Shown piece after piece: positions 1 through 11,221 of a stretch of 64,000 bases of DNA (the stretch's first letter is position 1; each line of letters opens with the position of its first letter). The notes beneath the pieces are model-generated. The model saw nothing but the letters and a program-made list of their open reading frames with translations. It ran no database searches and was not told the origin of the DNA. The position numbers and the translations under genes are program-made. Origin of the DNA: Petrolisthes cinctipes (Eukaryota > Arthropoda > Malacostraca > Decapoda > Porcellanidae); NCBI GenBank assembly GCA_033782935.1, contig JAWQEG010001436.1, forward strand, positions 454,001 through 518,000. The letters are read 5' to 3'.

Positions 1-130
1 GATTTGATAAAAGATTATTCTTTAATAAAGTCTAAAAGCTGATTAGAAACTATTTTTTCAAAATCTTGGATAAAATAGGTAAAAGAGAAATTGGCCTGTA
101 GTTGCACACATTTTTCTGATCACCTTTTTT
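1..130 (-). pseudogene. Non-LTR retrotransposon RT fragment (left half)
   Basis: Read on the minus strand, this stretch encodes the reverse-transcriptase block KGDQKNVCNYRPISLLPIL, a motif found in CR1/Jockey-type LINEs. Stops follow shortly after, and the element leaves the window. It continues from the piece at 456-1012: the SINE at 131-455 splits the motif between 'VIPLF' and 'KKGD'. The element is dead. The exact clade is uncertain from such a short piece. Confidence 0.75.
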
Positions 131-455
131 AAGGGGAGGTGGCCGAGTGGTTAGTGTTCTGGACTCATAACCTGGAGGTCGGGTGATCGATCCTCTCAGG
201 TGAGGGCCTGAGATTATTTGCTCTTCCGATTTGAGTTTCAGGCACTAACTATAAGGCCACCGAACGTCGTAAAACACCCTCGCTGGTACCATAACAGCTG
301 CAGTATTCGGGAATAACCCTCATTTCCCTCCCTCTGTGGCTGGGTACCAGTTCGGAAGTCGTGACGTGTGTGTGTGAGCAACAGTTGACCTGGGCCACGG
401 TAACGGGCTTGATGAAGCCTATGTCCAGTGTCGGAACATATATATAAAAAAAAAA
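131..455 (+). repeat. tRNA-derived SINE inserted in the LINE
   Basis: The left end resembles a tRNA gene. An A-box-like TGGCCGAGTGGTTAG lies near 140-154 and a B-box-like GGGTGATCGATCC near 181-193. A roughly 240-bp body follows and ends in a short AT tract and A-run (441-455). Its boundaries are set by the flanking LINE frame, which resumes on both sides. The A-rich end gives a plus orientation. The TSD cannot be separated from the T/A run at the insertion site. Confidence 0.75.
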
Positions 456-1012
456 TAATGGAATTACCATGGAATGTTTCCAAATTTCTGGGAAGACTTC
501 AGTTGTCAAAGAGGTATTGATAACGATAGTTAGATAAAAATAAATCATATGCAAGGAATCTCTGATAAAATTAAGTGATATGCCATCGCACCCAACTGAC
601 CGAGTTTTTTTTCAGGCTTTTTATGGTGAGCATCACAGTTTCGACGTCGACGGGTTGAGGTCGAAATATGGTGACATTGCTGTCATAGTCAGGAGGAGAG
701 ACCTCTGGCCAAGTCAAGTCATTGTTTATGATACACTCTTGATTTAGTTCAAAAGTATATTTCCCAACAATAGTAAAGAAAGTATTAAATACCTCTGCTT
801 TTGCTTCTTTGTCCTCAAATACATAGGTTTCAGAGCTTTTTGGATTGGGAATGATTTCTTTAACAATGTTCCACTTGCCAGATGAGTTATTTTTGTTGTT
901 GGTAAGTTCTTTCAAGTAGTATTCTTTTTTAGTTGACTGTATTAATGACTTTACCTGCTTCTTCACAATCCTATACTGCTCAAGCAAGAGCATATTATCC
1001 GGTCTCTTTTGA
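456..1012 (-). pseudogene. Non-LTR retrotransposon linker/RT fragment (right half)
   Basis: The minus strand has a 140-codon frame (571-993) containing FNTFFTIVGKYTFELN and VMLTIKSLKKNS, the segment between endonuclease and RT of CR1/Jockey-like LINEs. It then shifts frame in an A-run (about 610-620) and continues as FIRDSLHMIYFYLTIVINTS and PEIWKHSMVIPLF up to the SINE. The 5' part is missing: the sequence breaks off next to the Gypsy-1 LTR at 1021. It is a dead relic. Confidence 0.75.
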
Positions 1013-1020
1013 GATTATAA

Positions 1021-1564
1021 TGTCAAGGGGGACCTTGCGTCATTACCCGGGGTGAACAGACACTAGGATACACAATACAGTTTATTGGTAGTACCTAAAG
1101 GTTACACAGAATATGGTAGTATGCTGGCGTGCCGTGCTGTGCCATAGGGGAGCCGTAGTTGCTGCAGGAGAGTTGGCTGGAGGTAGGAGGTTGGCCGTGT
1201 GATCAAAACGGGAACACGGATAGACTTGGGGCAGTTAGGTGGTGTGGCGGCAGACAGGGCGACGGTGGGCAGGACCTTCCTTTTCCAGTGCTCGAGTTTC
1301 AGTGAGTGATTGACCCAGCAAGCCTGGGCCCTTATATATGGCCCAAACCAAGGAGTGGAGGCAGCAGCTGGTGTCCCCAGGGGCTTGAGGCGGCTTGGCT
1401 GAAGGCAGGCGTGGTTCCAAGGGCGGCTTAGGTCTGTCTGGGTCGGGGATTAGTGTACCTGTCTGGCTAAGAATAGACCAGGGATCTAGGAGTGGTATAC
1501 CTGACGATACAGGAGTGGCCATATGTGTGTTGTACATAGAGTGGCCACATATGTGGCCGCTACA
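1021..1564 (-). repeat. 3' LTR of Gypsy-1
   Basis: On the minus strand this reads TGTAGCGG...CCTTGACA, with the expected TG..CA ends, directly after a purine-rich tract. It holds a TATA-like CATATATAAGGG (about 1329-1340). A diverged stand-alone relative lies at 26157-26733: both share 'acccgggtgaacag' and 'acagtttattggta' near the same end. No partner 5' LTR is found next to the leader. Confidence 0.75.
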
Positions 1565-1565
1565 T

Positions 1566-1582
1566 TACCCCCCCTCCCCCCA
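1566..1582 (-). promoter_or_regulatory. Polypurine tract of Gypsy-1
   Basis: The minus strand reads CTGGGGGGAGGGGGGGTA immediately before the LTR start TGTAGCGG. This is the position and composition expected of the plus-strand primer of an LTR retrotransposon. Confidence 0.75.
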
Positions 1583-1769
1583 GAAATGTTTAGGAAAATA
1601 CATGGAGGAAGGGAAGAGGGAAAAATTATATACAAATTATACATAATAACAATACATGAATAAAATAAGTGTAGTACAAGAGTGTGCGAGTAGTGTGTAA
1701 GGTGTACAAAAAAAACATATTGAATTAATAGTAAGAGGTGTGTGAACTGTGAGGTGTGGTGTGGGTGTG

Positions 1770-2483
1770 TGTTTTATATTTTGTAGCATGGATAAATATT
1801 TTGATGGTCGCCGTTGCTGCTGGGGTGGTAAGCCATAGTCCTCTGTCTTCTAGTGCCAGTAAGGTAAGCATTTCCTGTCATACCCTGGATTCGAATTGCG
1901 TGCCCAGGTCCTTTATGATGACAGCTGGCGGACCGAAGTAGGCAACTCAAGTGTTGAGGAAGTGGCGGGCGGTATTTTCTGCTGTGATGTCTGCCATGGG
2001 CGTCACGGTGCACCAACGTGTAGTACGATCCACGCAGGTGAGGAGGTAACAAAAACCCCTTGATGGTGGAAGTGGCCCGACGATATCGATATGAACCGTG
2101 TGTAACCTGGTGGGTATGGGGAAATCGTGTAGGGAAGGGCGGGTGTGGCGCCCCACCTTCACTCTCTGGCATGGCACACACGATACCCACTTCTTAATCT
2201 GTTTTCTCATACCAGTCCATACGGCTCTGCGGCTGATGAGGTGAAGAGTACCTGCAACACCTGGGTGGTTCAAAGAGTGAAAGTGGTTAAATACTTTGTA
2301 CCTGAAGGGCGTGGGGATATACGGCCGAGGTGTACTGCACGAAGTGTCACACCATAGTCTCGTGACACCGTCTGGTGCTGGTATGTGCTCTAGCTGCAGG
2401 CCTGTGTCGCCGTTAAGGAGTTGGTTGAGGTGCTCGTCTGACGCCTGCGCTGCTGCAATGGCTGAGAAATCTAGGAGCGGCAT
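1770..2483 (-). pseudogene. Gypsy-1 integrase remnant
   Basis: The minus frame 1947-2483 contains an H2C2-type zinc segment (HSLNHPGVAGTLHLI, then VSCVPCQRVK) and the first catalytic-Asp block HTVHIDIVGPLPPSRGF. Continuing through frameshifts, 1774-1960 carries AYFGPPAVIIKDLGTQF (second Asp region) and RTMAYHPSSNG (the block before the catalytic Glu). The C-terminal part is missing and the frame is broken at least twice. It lies after RNase H, the standard gypsy position. Confidence 0.8.
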
Positions 2484-2497
2484 CTGTTGGATATAGG

Positions 2498-3474
2498 TTA
2501 TGCATGGTATAACAGGGGGTGTGCACTGGAAAGGGCATCAGCAACGGCGTTCTCCTCACCTTTGACGTGCCTGATGTCCGTGGTAAATTCTGAGATAAAT
2601 GCAAGGTGACGTGATACCCTAGGGGACCAGTTTGTCCCTGGTTGTTTCATTGCAGTTGTGAGTGGCTTGTGATCTGTTCTGATGTGAAAACTCCTTCCTT
2701 CCAAGAAGTGCCGGAAGTGCTTGACAGAGTCATAGATGGCAACTAGTTCCTTGTCAAAAGCACTATATTTCCGTTGCGGTGGTTCTAGGGGCTTGCTGTA
2801 GAAGGCGATAGGCTTCAGTATAATTCTTGCTGTAGGACAGCCCCGATAGCGTCGTTGGATGCGTCGGTGTAGATTGAAGTGGGGGTGTGCGGTGTGGGGT
2901 AGGCGAGGTGGGTGGTGTCGGCTAAGCGTTGCTTGACATCTTGAAATGCCTTGGTGGCTGAAGTAGTCCATATAAGCTTCTTCTGTGATTTCTTCTTTAA
3001 GCCTTTGAGTAGGTCGTGGAGTGGAGAGAGAGCAGAGGCGGCATGAGGGATATATCTGTGATAATAGTTGACGACACCTAAATATTTCCGAAGCTTCCTG
3101 GCCGTGGTGGGTAACGGGAACTCTCTCACTGCCTCCACCTTCTGGGGTAGCGGGGTGATGCCGTTGGGAATCACCCTGTGTCTGAGGAAGTCCAGGCTCT
3201 TTACCCCTAGATCGCACTTGGAGGGGAGTATCTTGAGGCCATGCTGCTGCAGGCGGTTTCACAGTTCCCTCAGTTGTTGCTTGTGCTGGTCGTGGGTGAG
3301 TGAGGCGACGAGATTATCGTCGATGTAGACAACGACATAATCTAGTCCACGCAGCACCTTATCCATGAAGCGCTGGAAAGTCTGAGCAGTGTTGCATAAC
3401 CCGAAGTTCATAGAAGGAAACTCGAACAGGCCAAAAGGGGTAATGATAGCAGTCTTCTTGATGTTTTCCTCCAC
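2498..3474 (-). pseudogene. Gypsy-1 RT palm/thumb and RNase H remnant
   Basis: Frame 3259-3474 encodes TPFGLFEFPSMNFGLCNTAQ and VVVYIDDNLVA, the RT active-site block. Frame 2815-3174 continues with the connection region (RKLRKYLGVVNYYHRYIP) and the start of RNase H (IYTDASNDAIGAVLQQ). The rest of RNase H is in another frame at 2498-2800 (FHIRTDHKPL, VKGEENAVADALSS). Frameshifts and stops separate these blocks. Confidence 0.85.
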
Positions 3475-3537
3475 TACTGGAATCTGGTGGAAGGCACGAT
3501 CAAGGTCAATTTTAGAGAATACCGCACACCCCTGGAG

Positions 3538-4259
3538 CTAGAAGTGGAAGTCCAGGACATGCGGTATTGGGTATCTATCGGGATTGGTGGCAGCATTTAC
3601 AGCTCTGTAGTCTCCGCATGCCCTCCATTCGCCTTCTTGCTGCTTAGGGACCATTTGCAGGGGTGACGCCCATGCGCTGTCAGATGGCCTCGCCACGCCC
3701 TGCTGCAACATCACCTGAAACTCCCTCTTGGCTGCTTCCAATCTTTCAGGGGGCATCTTCTGGGGTTTAGCGAAAACAGGGAGGCTGGTCATGGTGATGG
3801 TGTGTCTGATTCCTGGGTCATGCACAAGCTGTGTATATGAGGTAGAACAGAGATTAGGGAATTCTTGTATAATATGTTCGTAAGAGTTGGAGTGTGTAAT
3901 GTGTGTGATGTAAAGTGTATGGCGTTTACAGTGTCTGGCCTGTATGACGACACCTGATGGTTGGTGTATGAGGCGTTGTCTTCCAGCATCTATCAGGAGA
4001 TCATGTGCAGTTAAGAAATCAAGACCCATGATGGAAGCCTGCACGTCCGCCATGATGAAAGGCCAAACTACATACTCCTGACGAAGTACGGTGATGCCCC
4101 TGCTCCTCGTTCCAAACGTAGCGATGGGTGACTTGTTGGCAGCGAGGAGGTCATATGCTGTGGAACCCTGGCACTCTCCATCTTTAGCCATCGGGGCACA
4201 ACACTAACCTCTGACCCAGAGTCGACGAGGAAGTTGTCCCCTGACTCTAGGTTGTCCAC
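3538..4259 (-). pseudogene. Gypsy-1 protease and RT N-terminus
   Basis: The retropepsin motif [13 protein letters not shown] is at about 4205-4250. Frame 3538-4191 then carries [15 protein letters not shown], the second protease block [14 protein letters not shown], and the RT start [15 protein letters not shown] with [14 protein letters not shown] and [10 protein letters not shown] stop at 3538 interrupts the continuation 'LQGCAVFSKIDL'. Protease and RT N-terminus are in different frames. Confidence 0.85.
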
Positions 4260-4718
4260 CCACAGGAGAGTGCAGGTGGTAGGATAAGGAGAACATGCAG
4301 GTTTGGTGGCTTGTTGCAGGGCAGGTGGTAGTGGAGCGGTGGCGAGGTTTGCAGACGTGTTGTGGTTGCTAGGAGGAGGTGCATGGGGATGATGGTGCTG
4401 TAGGGTAGGTGTGTTGATGCGTGGCTCTGAGTTGGGTGTCGTTGAGTAGGCGGTAGTGTGGAGGGCATCGTCTTGTCACCACCTCATTCAATTGGCGGCG
4501 AAACCCCAGTTGCACAAGGGGTGGCAATTGTGTGCAGCATGGCCAAACCTCTGATGGTATGTGCAGAAGTCAGGGTTCTACCAGTGCTGTGGTGTGGTAG
4601 TGGGTGAATGTCAGGTCACTGGTGGCGGTAGGCGGGCTGGTGACATCCATTGGTGTTGGTAGCATGAGTGTAGAGGCGCTCATGGTGTCTGGTATAGCAG
4701 TTGCCAGGCTGGTGTGGT

Positions 4719-5783
4719 TCATTGTTGGTGGTGCTGTGGGTGTGGTGTGCAGAATGTGTCCATGATTTCGTTGAATGTTTGTAAGTGTTGTGCAAAAGAG
4801 GAGAGTTGTTGTGGTGTAAGGTGTGGTTGTGTTGGTGGCGGGGTGATGTTAAAATGTGGTGTAGGTGAGGGGTGTTGCTGATGTGAGGGTGGCAAGAAGG
4901 GTTGTGGATGAGTTTGTATGAATTGGTGATGGTGTGTTGGTGTGATGTATTGGTGTTGGTGTGCCTGTGGTACTTGCGGTTGTTGCGGAGGTAGAGGGGT
5001 AGGTTGTGGTGGTGGTGTCGGTGGTTGGAGTTGGGTATGTGTCAGAGGTGACGGCCCGGTGGTAGGTGTGGGTGGCGTAGCGATGGTGGTGATGGTATGT
5101 TGAGTGGGCCCCCCATGGGCACCGTCTGTGTAAGTGGACATCAGGTTGTCAGCACGCTTGCCGTATTCATGGAGAGTGAGGTTGGGCTGCGCCTGGAGAT
5201 GCAACTGGATAATGATAGGCAACAGCTTGGAGTGTCTGATACGCAAAACGTCGTCATTGAACGGCGTTGAGGTTTTTTCATTTAACTGTTGCATGAGTCG
5301 CAACACTTCGGAGGGGCGACGTCCGTCCAGTTGCACTTCCTCCAGCGCCTTGAGGTATTGTTGTGTAGTCATGCCGTGGGTTGAGATAATGACGGCCTTA
5401 AACTCGTCAAATATAGTGAGCTGGTTGAAGGTGGAGAGGAATGGTGACAATGGAGAAAATACCTCATTTGGAAGGGCACGAATGATGGCTTGGTAGCGTT
5501 GGTCCTGCGTAAGGTTTTGGCCCTGCCATACCGCTTCCAGGTGGAGGAACCAGGTGTGTACATCATGGTTGAATTGAGGAACGTAAGGTATGGGAAGAGT
5601 AGTGTTTTGAGTTTTGGCGTTTGGAGAAGAGGCAGAGATGTGTGGTAGGGACATGTTTGGAGAGAAGTGTGTGTCGGTAGGGGTGGCCATGATGAAAGTG
5701 TATACAAAGAAAAAGAGGTACGACAGGTGTTGTGGTGTGGTTGGAGGCAGTATGCGTGGTTCCAACGATATTATGAGGAGCAC
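4719..5783 (-). CDS. gag: Gypsy-1 gag
   Basis: This is an uninterrupted 354-codon frame. The likely start is MATPTDTHFSPNMSL, about 30 codons inside the frame. The first half is a gypsy-type capsid domain: VHTWFLHLEAVWQ, ALPNEVFSPLSPFL, EFKAVIISTHGMTTQQYLKAL, LDGRRPSEVLRLMQQL. The C-terminal 130 residues are Pro/Thr/His/Gln-rich low complexity. A zinc-knuckle-like FCTYHQRFGHAAHNC lies further downstream at 4488-4560, beyond a stop, so the gag is probably truncated by mutation. A close relative is at 20310-20729. Confidence 0.8.
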   Translation of the reverse strand: MLLIISLEPRILPPTTPQHLSYLFFFVYTFIMATPTDTHFSPNMSLPHISASSPNAKTQNTTLPIPYVPQFNHDVHTWFLHLEAVWQGQNLTQDQRYQAIIRALPNEVFSPLSPFLSTFNQLTIFDEFKAVIISTHGMTTQQYLKALEEVQLDGRRPSEVLRLMQQLNEKTSTPFNDDVLRIRHSKLLPIIIQLHLQAQPNLTLHEYGKRADNLMSTYTDGAHGGPTQHTITTIATPPTPTTGPSPLTHTQLQPPTPPPQPTPLPPQQPQVPQAHQHQYITPTHHHQFIQTHPQPFLPPSHQQHPSPTPHFNITPPPTQPHLTPQQLSSFAQHLQTFNEIMDTFCTPHPQHHQQ

Positions 5784-5989
5784 GAGGGATTAAAGCATTG
5801 GGGGTAAATGTGTGGGTCGTGTGTGTATGGGGGACGTGGAGGGCACGCAGGGTAGAGGGGCGTGGAAGGGAACGAGGAAGGGGTATGTGAGGCAGGGACA
5901 AAGAGGCAGGCAGGGAGAGGAGGAGAGAAATGTGGGTGGGGCTATATAAGGGGTAATGTGGGAGGGTAACAAATGATCAGGTAGAGGAG
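5784..5989 (-). other. C/A-rich leader of Gypsy-1
   Basis: This non-coding stretch upstream of gag is strongly strand-biased (C/A/T on the minus strand), like the long leader of the related copy at 20740-23037. The expected LTR and primer-binding site are missing; a LINE fragment begins about 5990. Confidence 0.55.
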
Positions 5990-6605
5990 ACGTGTGTCAG
6001 TGTAGCTCCACAAACCAAGGCTCTGGCGGGTGTCGCGGAGCTTGTTTGCCCTGACGGCATCACATCTGTCCTGCCAGCAGTAACAAACGGCACCATCTAT
6101 GTAGGGTCGAAGGTCTACTGCAGGAACGGAATGACGCTTGGCAGGAGGCCGAGAATTGGAGACCGCAGCCTTAGCCAGGGCGTCAGCCCGCTCATTCCCA
6201 TCAACACCCACATGGGCCTGGACCCAGTCTGATATTCATCATCTTCTCAAATAATTTACAGAGACAGGATGTCAAGGCAATTGGTCGGTAATTGAGAGCA
6301 ACACTAGAGTCCTTGGCCAGCTTGGGGAAAGGAAGGATGGTAGCAACCCTCCACCCAGAAGAGAAGACACCCTCCAGCCAGATTCTGTTATATAAAGCTA
6401 AAAGAAATGAGATCACCTCCTCACCCAAATGCCGCAACATTGCATATGGGATATTGTCAGGCCCAGGAGAAGTGTCGCCGTGGAGAGAGAGAGCAGAGTG
6501 CAGGTCCCTCAGGGTGAATATATGGTTATAACTTTCATTCTCGTTCCCTGAGAAATCCAGGATAGTGCGCTCCTGGGTTCTCAACTCATGCCTGACAACC
6601 AGAGG
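5990..6605 (-). pseudogene. LINE-I copy A': internally deleted ORF2 fragment
   Basis: From 5990 to 6228 the sequence matches the RNase H tail and linker of LINE-I (GVDGNERADALAKAAVSNSRPPA, CWQDRCDAVRANKL). At about 6228 it jumps to the RT N-terminal half (DNIPYAMLRHLGEE, NYRPIALTSCLCKLFEKM). About 1.6 kb that separates these parts in the 41.5-47.9 kb copy is missing. The junction shows short homology (CCAGTCTGA). The 3' tail of LINE-I copy A abuts it at 6606. Confidence 0.8.
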
Positions 6606-6844
6606 TCGATTGATTGATTGCTTGATTGATTTTGGTGCAACTAAGCATCTGGCGGCGCAACAGCTAAGGTCATATACCGCCCAACATAAAATTGTCATCT
6701 ACATAATTAATAAAACATGAATACTCGAAAGGGATAGGCACCATGATTAAAAGACACACAAACTAAAAAGCACATTATTAATAAAAGGACCCGTCAACAT
6801 AAAAAAAATAATCAAATCATCTAAAAACCATATATATCATAAAA

Positions 6845-9800
6845 TCATATTTTGTGGAGAAGGCCAGCCTCCTCCATATAGGAGAGGGTGTTACCTCCCA
6901 CACTACAAGCCTCCTCCACGAGCACCTGGGAGAGACTGTAAGAACCGTCACCCACCCGGTACTCGGAGAGGTGCCTACAACGAAGGTCCCCAAGTCTGGG
7001 ACACTCAACAATAAGATGCCGTACTGTCAAAGGGACCAGACAATCATCACAGTAGGGAGGGTGAGCCCTCTCCATTAAAAAGCCATGAGTCAATAATGTG
7101 TGGCCAATGCGGAGATGGACCAGCGGGACAGGCCACTGTAGCTCCACAAACCAAGGCGCTGGTGGATGTCGCAGAGCTTGTTAGCCTCGATGACATCCCA
7201 TCTCTCCTGCCAGCAGGGTAGAAGGTCCACTGCAGGAACAGGATGATGTCTGGCAGGAGGCCGAGAATTGGAGACCGCAGCCTTAGCCTTCCCATCGACA
7301 CCCACATGGGCCGGGACCCAACAAAAAGTTACTTTGCGGCCACGATGACCTAGGAGGACAAGCCACTCAAGAATGGCCAAAACCAGGCGATGGGAAGAGT
7401 TAAAATTGCACAAGTCCTGCAAGGCACTACAGGAATCGCTAATAATAGTAAACGAAGGCTGAGGGAGAGTAAAAATCACTTGGAGGGCATATAAAATGGC
7501 CGAGAGCTCAGCAGTAAAAATTGACATGACAGAAGGGAGCCTGCCGCCATGGCAAAAGTCAGGAAAGACAACTCCAAAGCCAACTCCAGCATCAGACTTT
7601 GACCCATCAGTGTACACAGGGAGGGACTCCCTGTGAGTGAAGGCATGTTCTAAAAAGAGGGAACGAGCCACTGGAGGAGGAAGAGATTCCTTCTTGTCTG
7701 TAAAGCAGGTGCAGGGGAAAACTTCTGGAAGAAGCCATGGAGCCACCTTGGGACCCTCACATGACAAATCTGGAAGTCATCAATGCCCATCTCCTCCATA
7801 GCCTTCCTGACCCGGAAGCCAAAGGGCCATGGTGCACGAGAATGTAAAAGGTAGTACTGAGACATGATATCAGATGACACCGCCAAGCAGGAAAGGGAGT
7901 CAGGAAGTCGATGTAATCATTGCCAACAACGAACCATTAAGTCCACCAGGAGACTGGGGATGACCTGAAGGCTCCGGTCGCCAGACGTACTCCAGCATGA
8001 TGAACAGGGTCTAAAACTCTGAGATGGGCATCGGTGGCAGAAGAGTACACCTCACACCCATAGTTGAGATTTGACCTAATAAGAACATGGTATAGGCGGA
8101 GGAGGGTGGCCCGATCAGCCCCCCAGGACGTATGGCCCAGGACCCTCAACAGGTTAAGAGCCTTGTGGCAAGAGACCTTAAGTGTACGTAAGTGGGGAAC
8201 CCAAGTCAAACGTTTGTCAAAAAGGAGACCCAAGAAGCGAGTCACCTCGACACTAGGTATCCGATGACCATACATGAATAAGTCGTGATCGGGGTGGACA
8301 CCTCGGATGTGGCAGAAGTGCATAGCAACTGTCTTGGAAGGAGAAAATCGAAACCCATGAGAACCAGTCCAACGTGACACCCTGTCAAGGGCAAGCTGCA
8401 TGCGCCGCTCCGCCACTGACATACAGGAAGCAGCAAACCAGACTGCTAGGTCGTCAATGTACATCGAGTTGGCTATACCGTTCGGAAGGGATGAGGCAAT
8501 GGCATTAATTGCTACTGCAAACAATGTGACACTGAGGGACGCCCTCCTCCTGTGCAACAGATGCTGAGTGGGTGGTACCAACCCTCACAGAAAAACTGTG
8601 ACCACTGAGAAACTCCTTAAGAAAGCGTGAAAGGCGACCCCGCAGGCCATATAAATGGAGTTGCTGTAGGATGCCATATTGCCATGTAGTGTCATAGGCT
8701 TTCTCTAAATCAAAGAATACACAGACAAGGTGTTGATGTCGTTCAAAGGCCTCACATGCAGCAGCTTCCAACCTGACCAGAGCATCTGTAGTGGAACGAT
8801 GTTTGCGAAAGCCAGACTGGGACGGAGACAGAAACTCACCCCGTTCCAAGAAGTATACCAGTCTGACATTCACCATCTTTTCAAATAGTTTACAGAGACA
8901 GGAGGTCAAGGCAATTGGTCGGTAATTGAGGGCAGCACCAGAGTCCTTGCCCGGCTTGAGGAAAGGAAGGATGGTAGCAACCCTCCACCCAGAAGAGAAG
9001 ACACCCTCCAGCCAGATTCTGTTATATAAAGCTAAAAGAAATGAGATCGCCTCCTCACCCAAGTGTCGTAACATTGCATATGGGATGTTGTCTGGCCCAG
9101 GAGAAGTGTCGCTGCAGAGAGAGAGAGAGCAGAATGCAGGTCTCTCAGGGTGAATATATGGTTATAACTTTCATTCTCGTTCCCTGAGAAATCCAGGACA
9201 GTGCGCTCCTTGGCTCTTAACTCATGCCTGACAGCCAGAGGTCGAGAGTCACGGCTGGAGACTTTTGCAAAAGCCTCCGCCATGGTGTTGGCCACTGTCA
9301 AACCATCCATGATCTCAATTTCATTGACCTCAAGAACAGGTGGAGAACTAGGAGAAAACTTCCCCGCCATCTTACGGACTCTCCTGAACACTTGGGTGAG
9401 TGGAGTTTTAGAATTAGTTTAGACACATAGGCCTTCCATGATGCACGTCGTGCCTCTTTTAAAACTCGTCTAGTCCGAGCCCTTGCCCGTCGGAAGTCCT
9501 CTAAAAGAGTTGGGTCCCCACGATTGTGATGAAGGCAAGAGAAAGCAGCGCACTTCTCCCACAGAGCAGTGGTGCAGACTGGTGACCACCAAGGGACAGG
9601 ACGTTTGGGAAAGTGGCCAGAAGTTTTAGGGATAGAGTTGAGAGCAGCAGAGTGGAGCATATCAATGAAATATGTTACAGCCTCATCAGAGCTACCAAAA
9701 TCTGCTACAGAAAAGACTAAAGAAGTTAGCTCTCTAAAAAAACTGCCAGCCAGCCTTGTCCAATTTCCACCTAGGAAGACTCGACTGTGGTTCGTACCTG

Positions 9801-10440
9801 TTACCTTCTAAAAGTATAGGGAAGTGGTCACTGCCATATAAATCGGGCAACACATTCCAAGTAAAATCCAGCAGAGCACTATGTGAGCAAAGGGAAATGT
9901 CAATGGCGGAAAAAGTCCCAGTAAGGCTATGAAAATGTGTCACATCTCCCGTATTTAAAACCCCTAATCCCTCATGCTCAATAAAAGAAGCCAATAAAAC
10001 ACCCCTGGAGTTGACCAAACTGTCACCCCACAGAGGATGACGACCATTAAAATCACCCAATAAAATAAAGGGAAAGGGAAGGTCCCGTACAAGATGGGTG
10101 ACATCACCCCTCTCAACTGTAACACTGGGAGGAAGGTATAGACTGCACACAGTGTACGGGCGGACAATGAAGGGTCAAGCTCCAGACTCGTGCATGAAAT
10201 ATTTCAGCGAACTAGGATAGCAGAGCCACTATGGTGACCCTGCCCTTCAAATGAATTGGAATAAAATGCAGAGTATGCTGGAGGACCGGTAGGAATGTAG
10301 TCCCCAAGCATTGTTTCTTGGAGAGAAACACATGCAGGAGAGAAGCTAGAGAGAAGAACGCACATTTCCTCCCAAGAAGCATGCAAGCCACGGCAATTCC
10401 ACTGAAGGACCTTGAACAGTGTTCTTTATTACTGATTTTT
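6845..10440 (-). pseudogene. LINE-I copy A ORF2 (EN-RT-RNase H), broken
   Basis: Domains in coding order from the right: APE-type endonuclease (SLQETMLGDYIP, FILLGDFNGRHPLWGD, GSDHFPILLEG; 9734-10440), linker (9032-9660), RT (NYRPIALTSCLCKLFEKM, VFFDLEKAYDTT, SMYIDDLAVWF; 7937-9074), RNase H (PVYTDGSKSDAGVGFG, FTAELSAILYALQ, ISDSCSAL; 7090-7767) and a terminal CCHC segment (CDDCLVPLTVRHLIVEC; 6845-7147). Small indels break the frame, including a 15-bp loss at the GVPQG block near 8540 and a GA-tract shift near 9120. Confidence 0.85.
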
Positions 10441-11050
10441 GGGAAGCCTCACGGAGGTACTTTCCACTACCACTTTGACTCGAGGGTTTACTCAAACGAT
10501 AAGTTTTGTCTAATCCTGGGCCACTAGAAGAAGAGCGAACCTGAGGAGTAGTACTTGGGACCCGTAAACGAGTCCCTGAAGCATCTGATATTTCAGAAGA
10601 AGGTGAAGGTAGATGAGCAGGGATATTCTTTGAAACAATTACATTGTTATTGTCCTGTACAGCAGTGGTATCACTGACACAGGCAGATACATCAACATCC
10701 ATAATACATGTGGAAGAATCACTCCGCTGCTCAAAGAGAAACTACATCTTTTAAAGTCACAACTTCCGAGGCATCCACATTCACTTCACGCCCCTCTGAT
10801 GATCCCGAGGGGAAACATCTGTTGAATCAAGAGATTCATCAGAGTCACGAGAACGCTTCTGGTGGAATTGAGAGGAAACTATGGATGAGTCCACAGAGAC
10901 GGTTGCCTTGCAAGAAGGAAAGAAGGAATATCTATGGAGCCAAGTGCCTCTAAGGAACCACGAAGACGTCTCTGTGGCAGTTTAGGTGACTTAAGTTTCC
11001 TTTTTGGAGAGCGTGTGGCAGCGTGAACCTCTACCACATGGACGCTTGGG
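10441..11050 (-). pseudogene. LINE-I copy A ORF1 C-terminal part
   Basis: This matches the region 45430-46105 of copy B. It includes the Ser-rich tail (MDVDVSACVSDTTAVQ, DASGTRLRVP) and the basic block before it. Unlike copy B, it has no stop at the 'SLDST' position, which suggests ORF1 originally extended close to ORF2. It ends abruptly at the LTR element (11051). Confidence 0.7.
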
Positions 11051-11221
11051 GCTAGTGACAGTCAGTTGATGTCTCTCTATTTATTATTTAGAAGGTTACA
11101 TCGCTTAACAAATTATAAAATCATAAAACTTTCCTCAGGTTATACATTACATATAAAGATTTATAGCTAACCTGGAAAGCTAAACTAGAATATAATAATA
11201 CAATCATGTAACCATGTAACA
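11051..11221 (-). repeat. LTR copy 1 (3' LTR, truncated)
   Basis: Direct repeat of 12148-12310. It lacks the terminal 75 bp present in the other LTR and directly abuts LINE-I ORF1. Confidence 0.7.

Larger units (their letters stand above)
1021..5960 (-). mobile_element. Gypsy-1: decayed Ty3/gypsy retrotransposon
   Basis: Minus-strand order is leader, gag (4719-5783), zinc-knuckle segment (about 4488-4560), protease, RT, RNase H, integrase, polypurine tract, 3' LTR. This is the canonical gypsy domain order. The 5' LTR is absent: the leader runs into an unrelated LINE-I fragment near 5990. The pol part carries many stops and frameshifts while gag is still open, so it is inactive. A more deleted relative lies at 18.3-23.4 kb. 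Confidence 0.85.

Noticed and set aside
131..200. A functional tRNA gene
   Set aside because: Only A- and B-box-like segments are present, followed by a long body and A-tail; no convincing acceptor-stem pairing. The same holds at 58258-58325 and 63429-63500.
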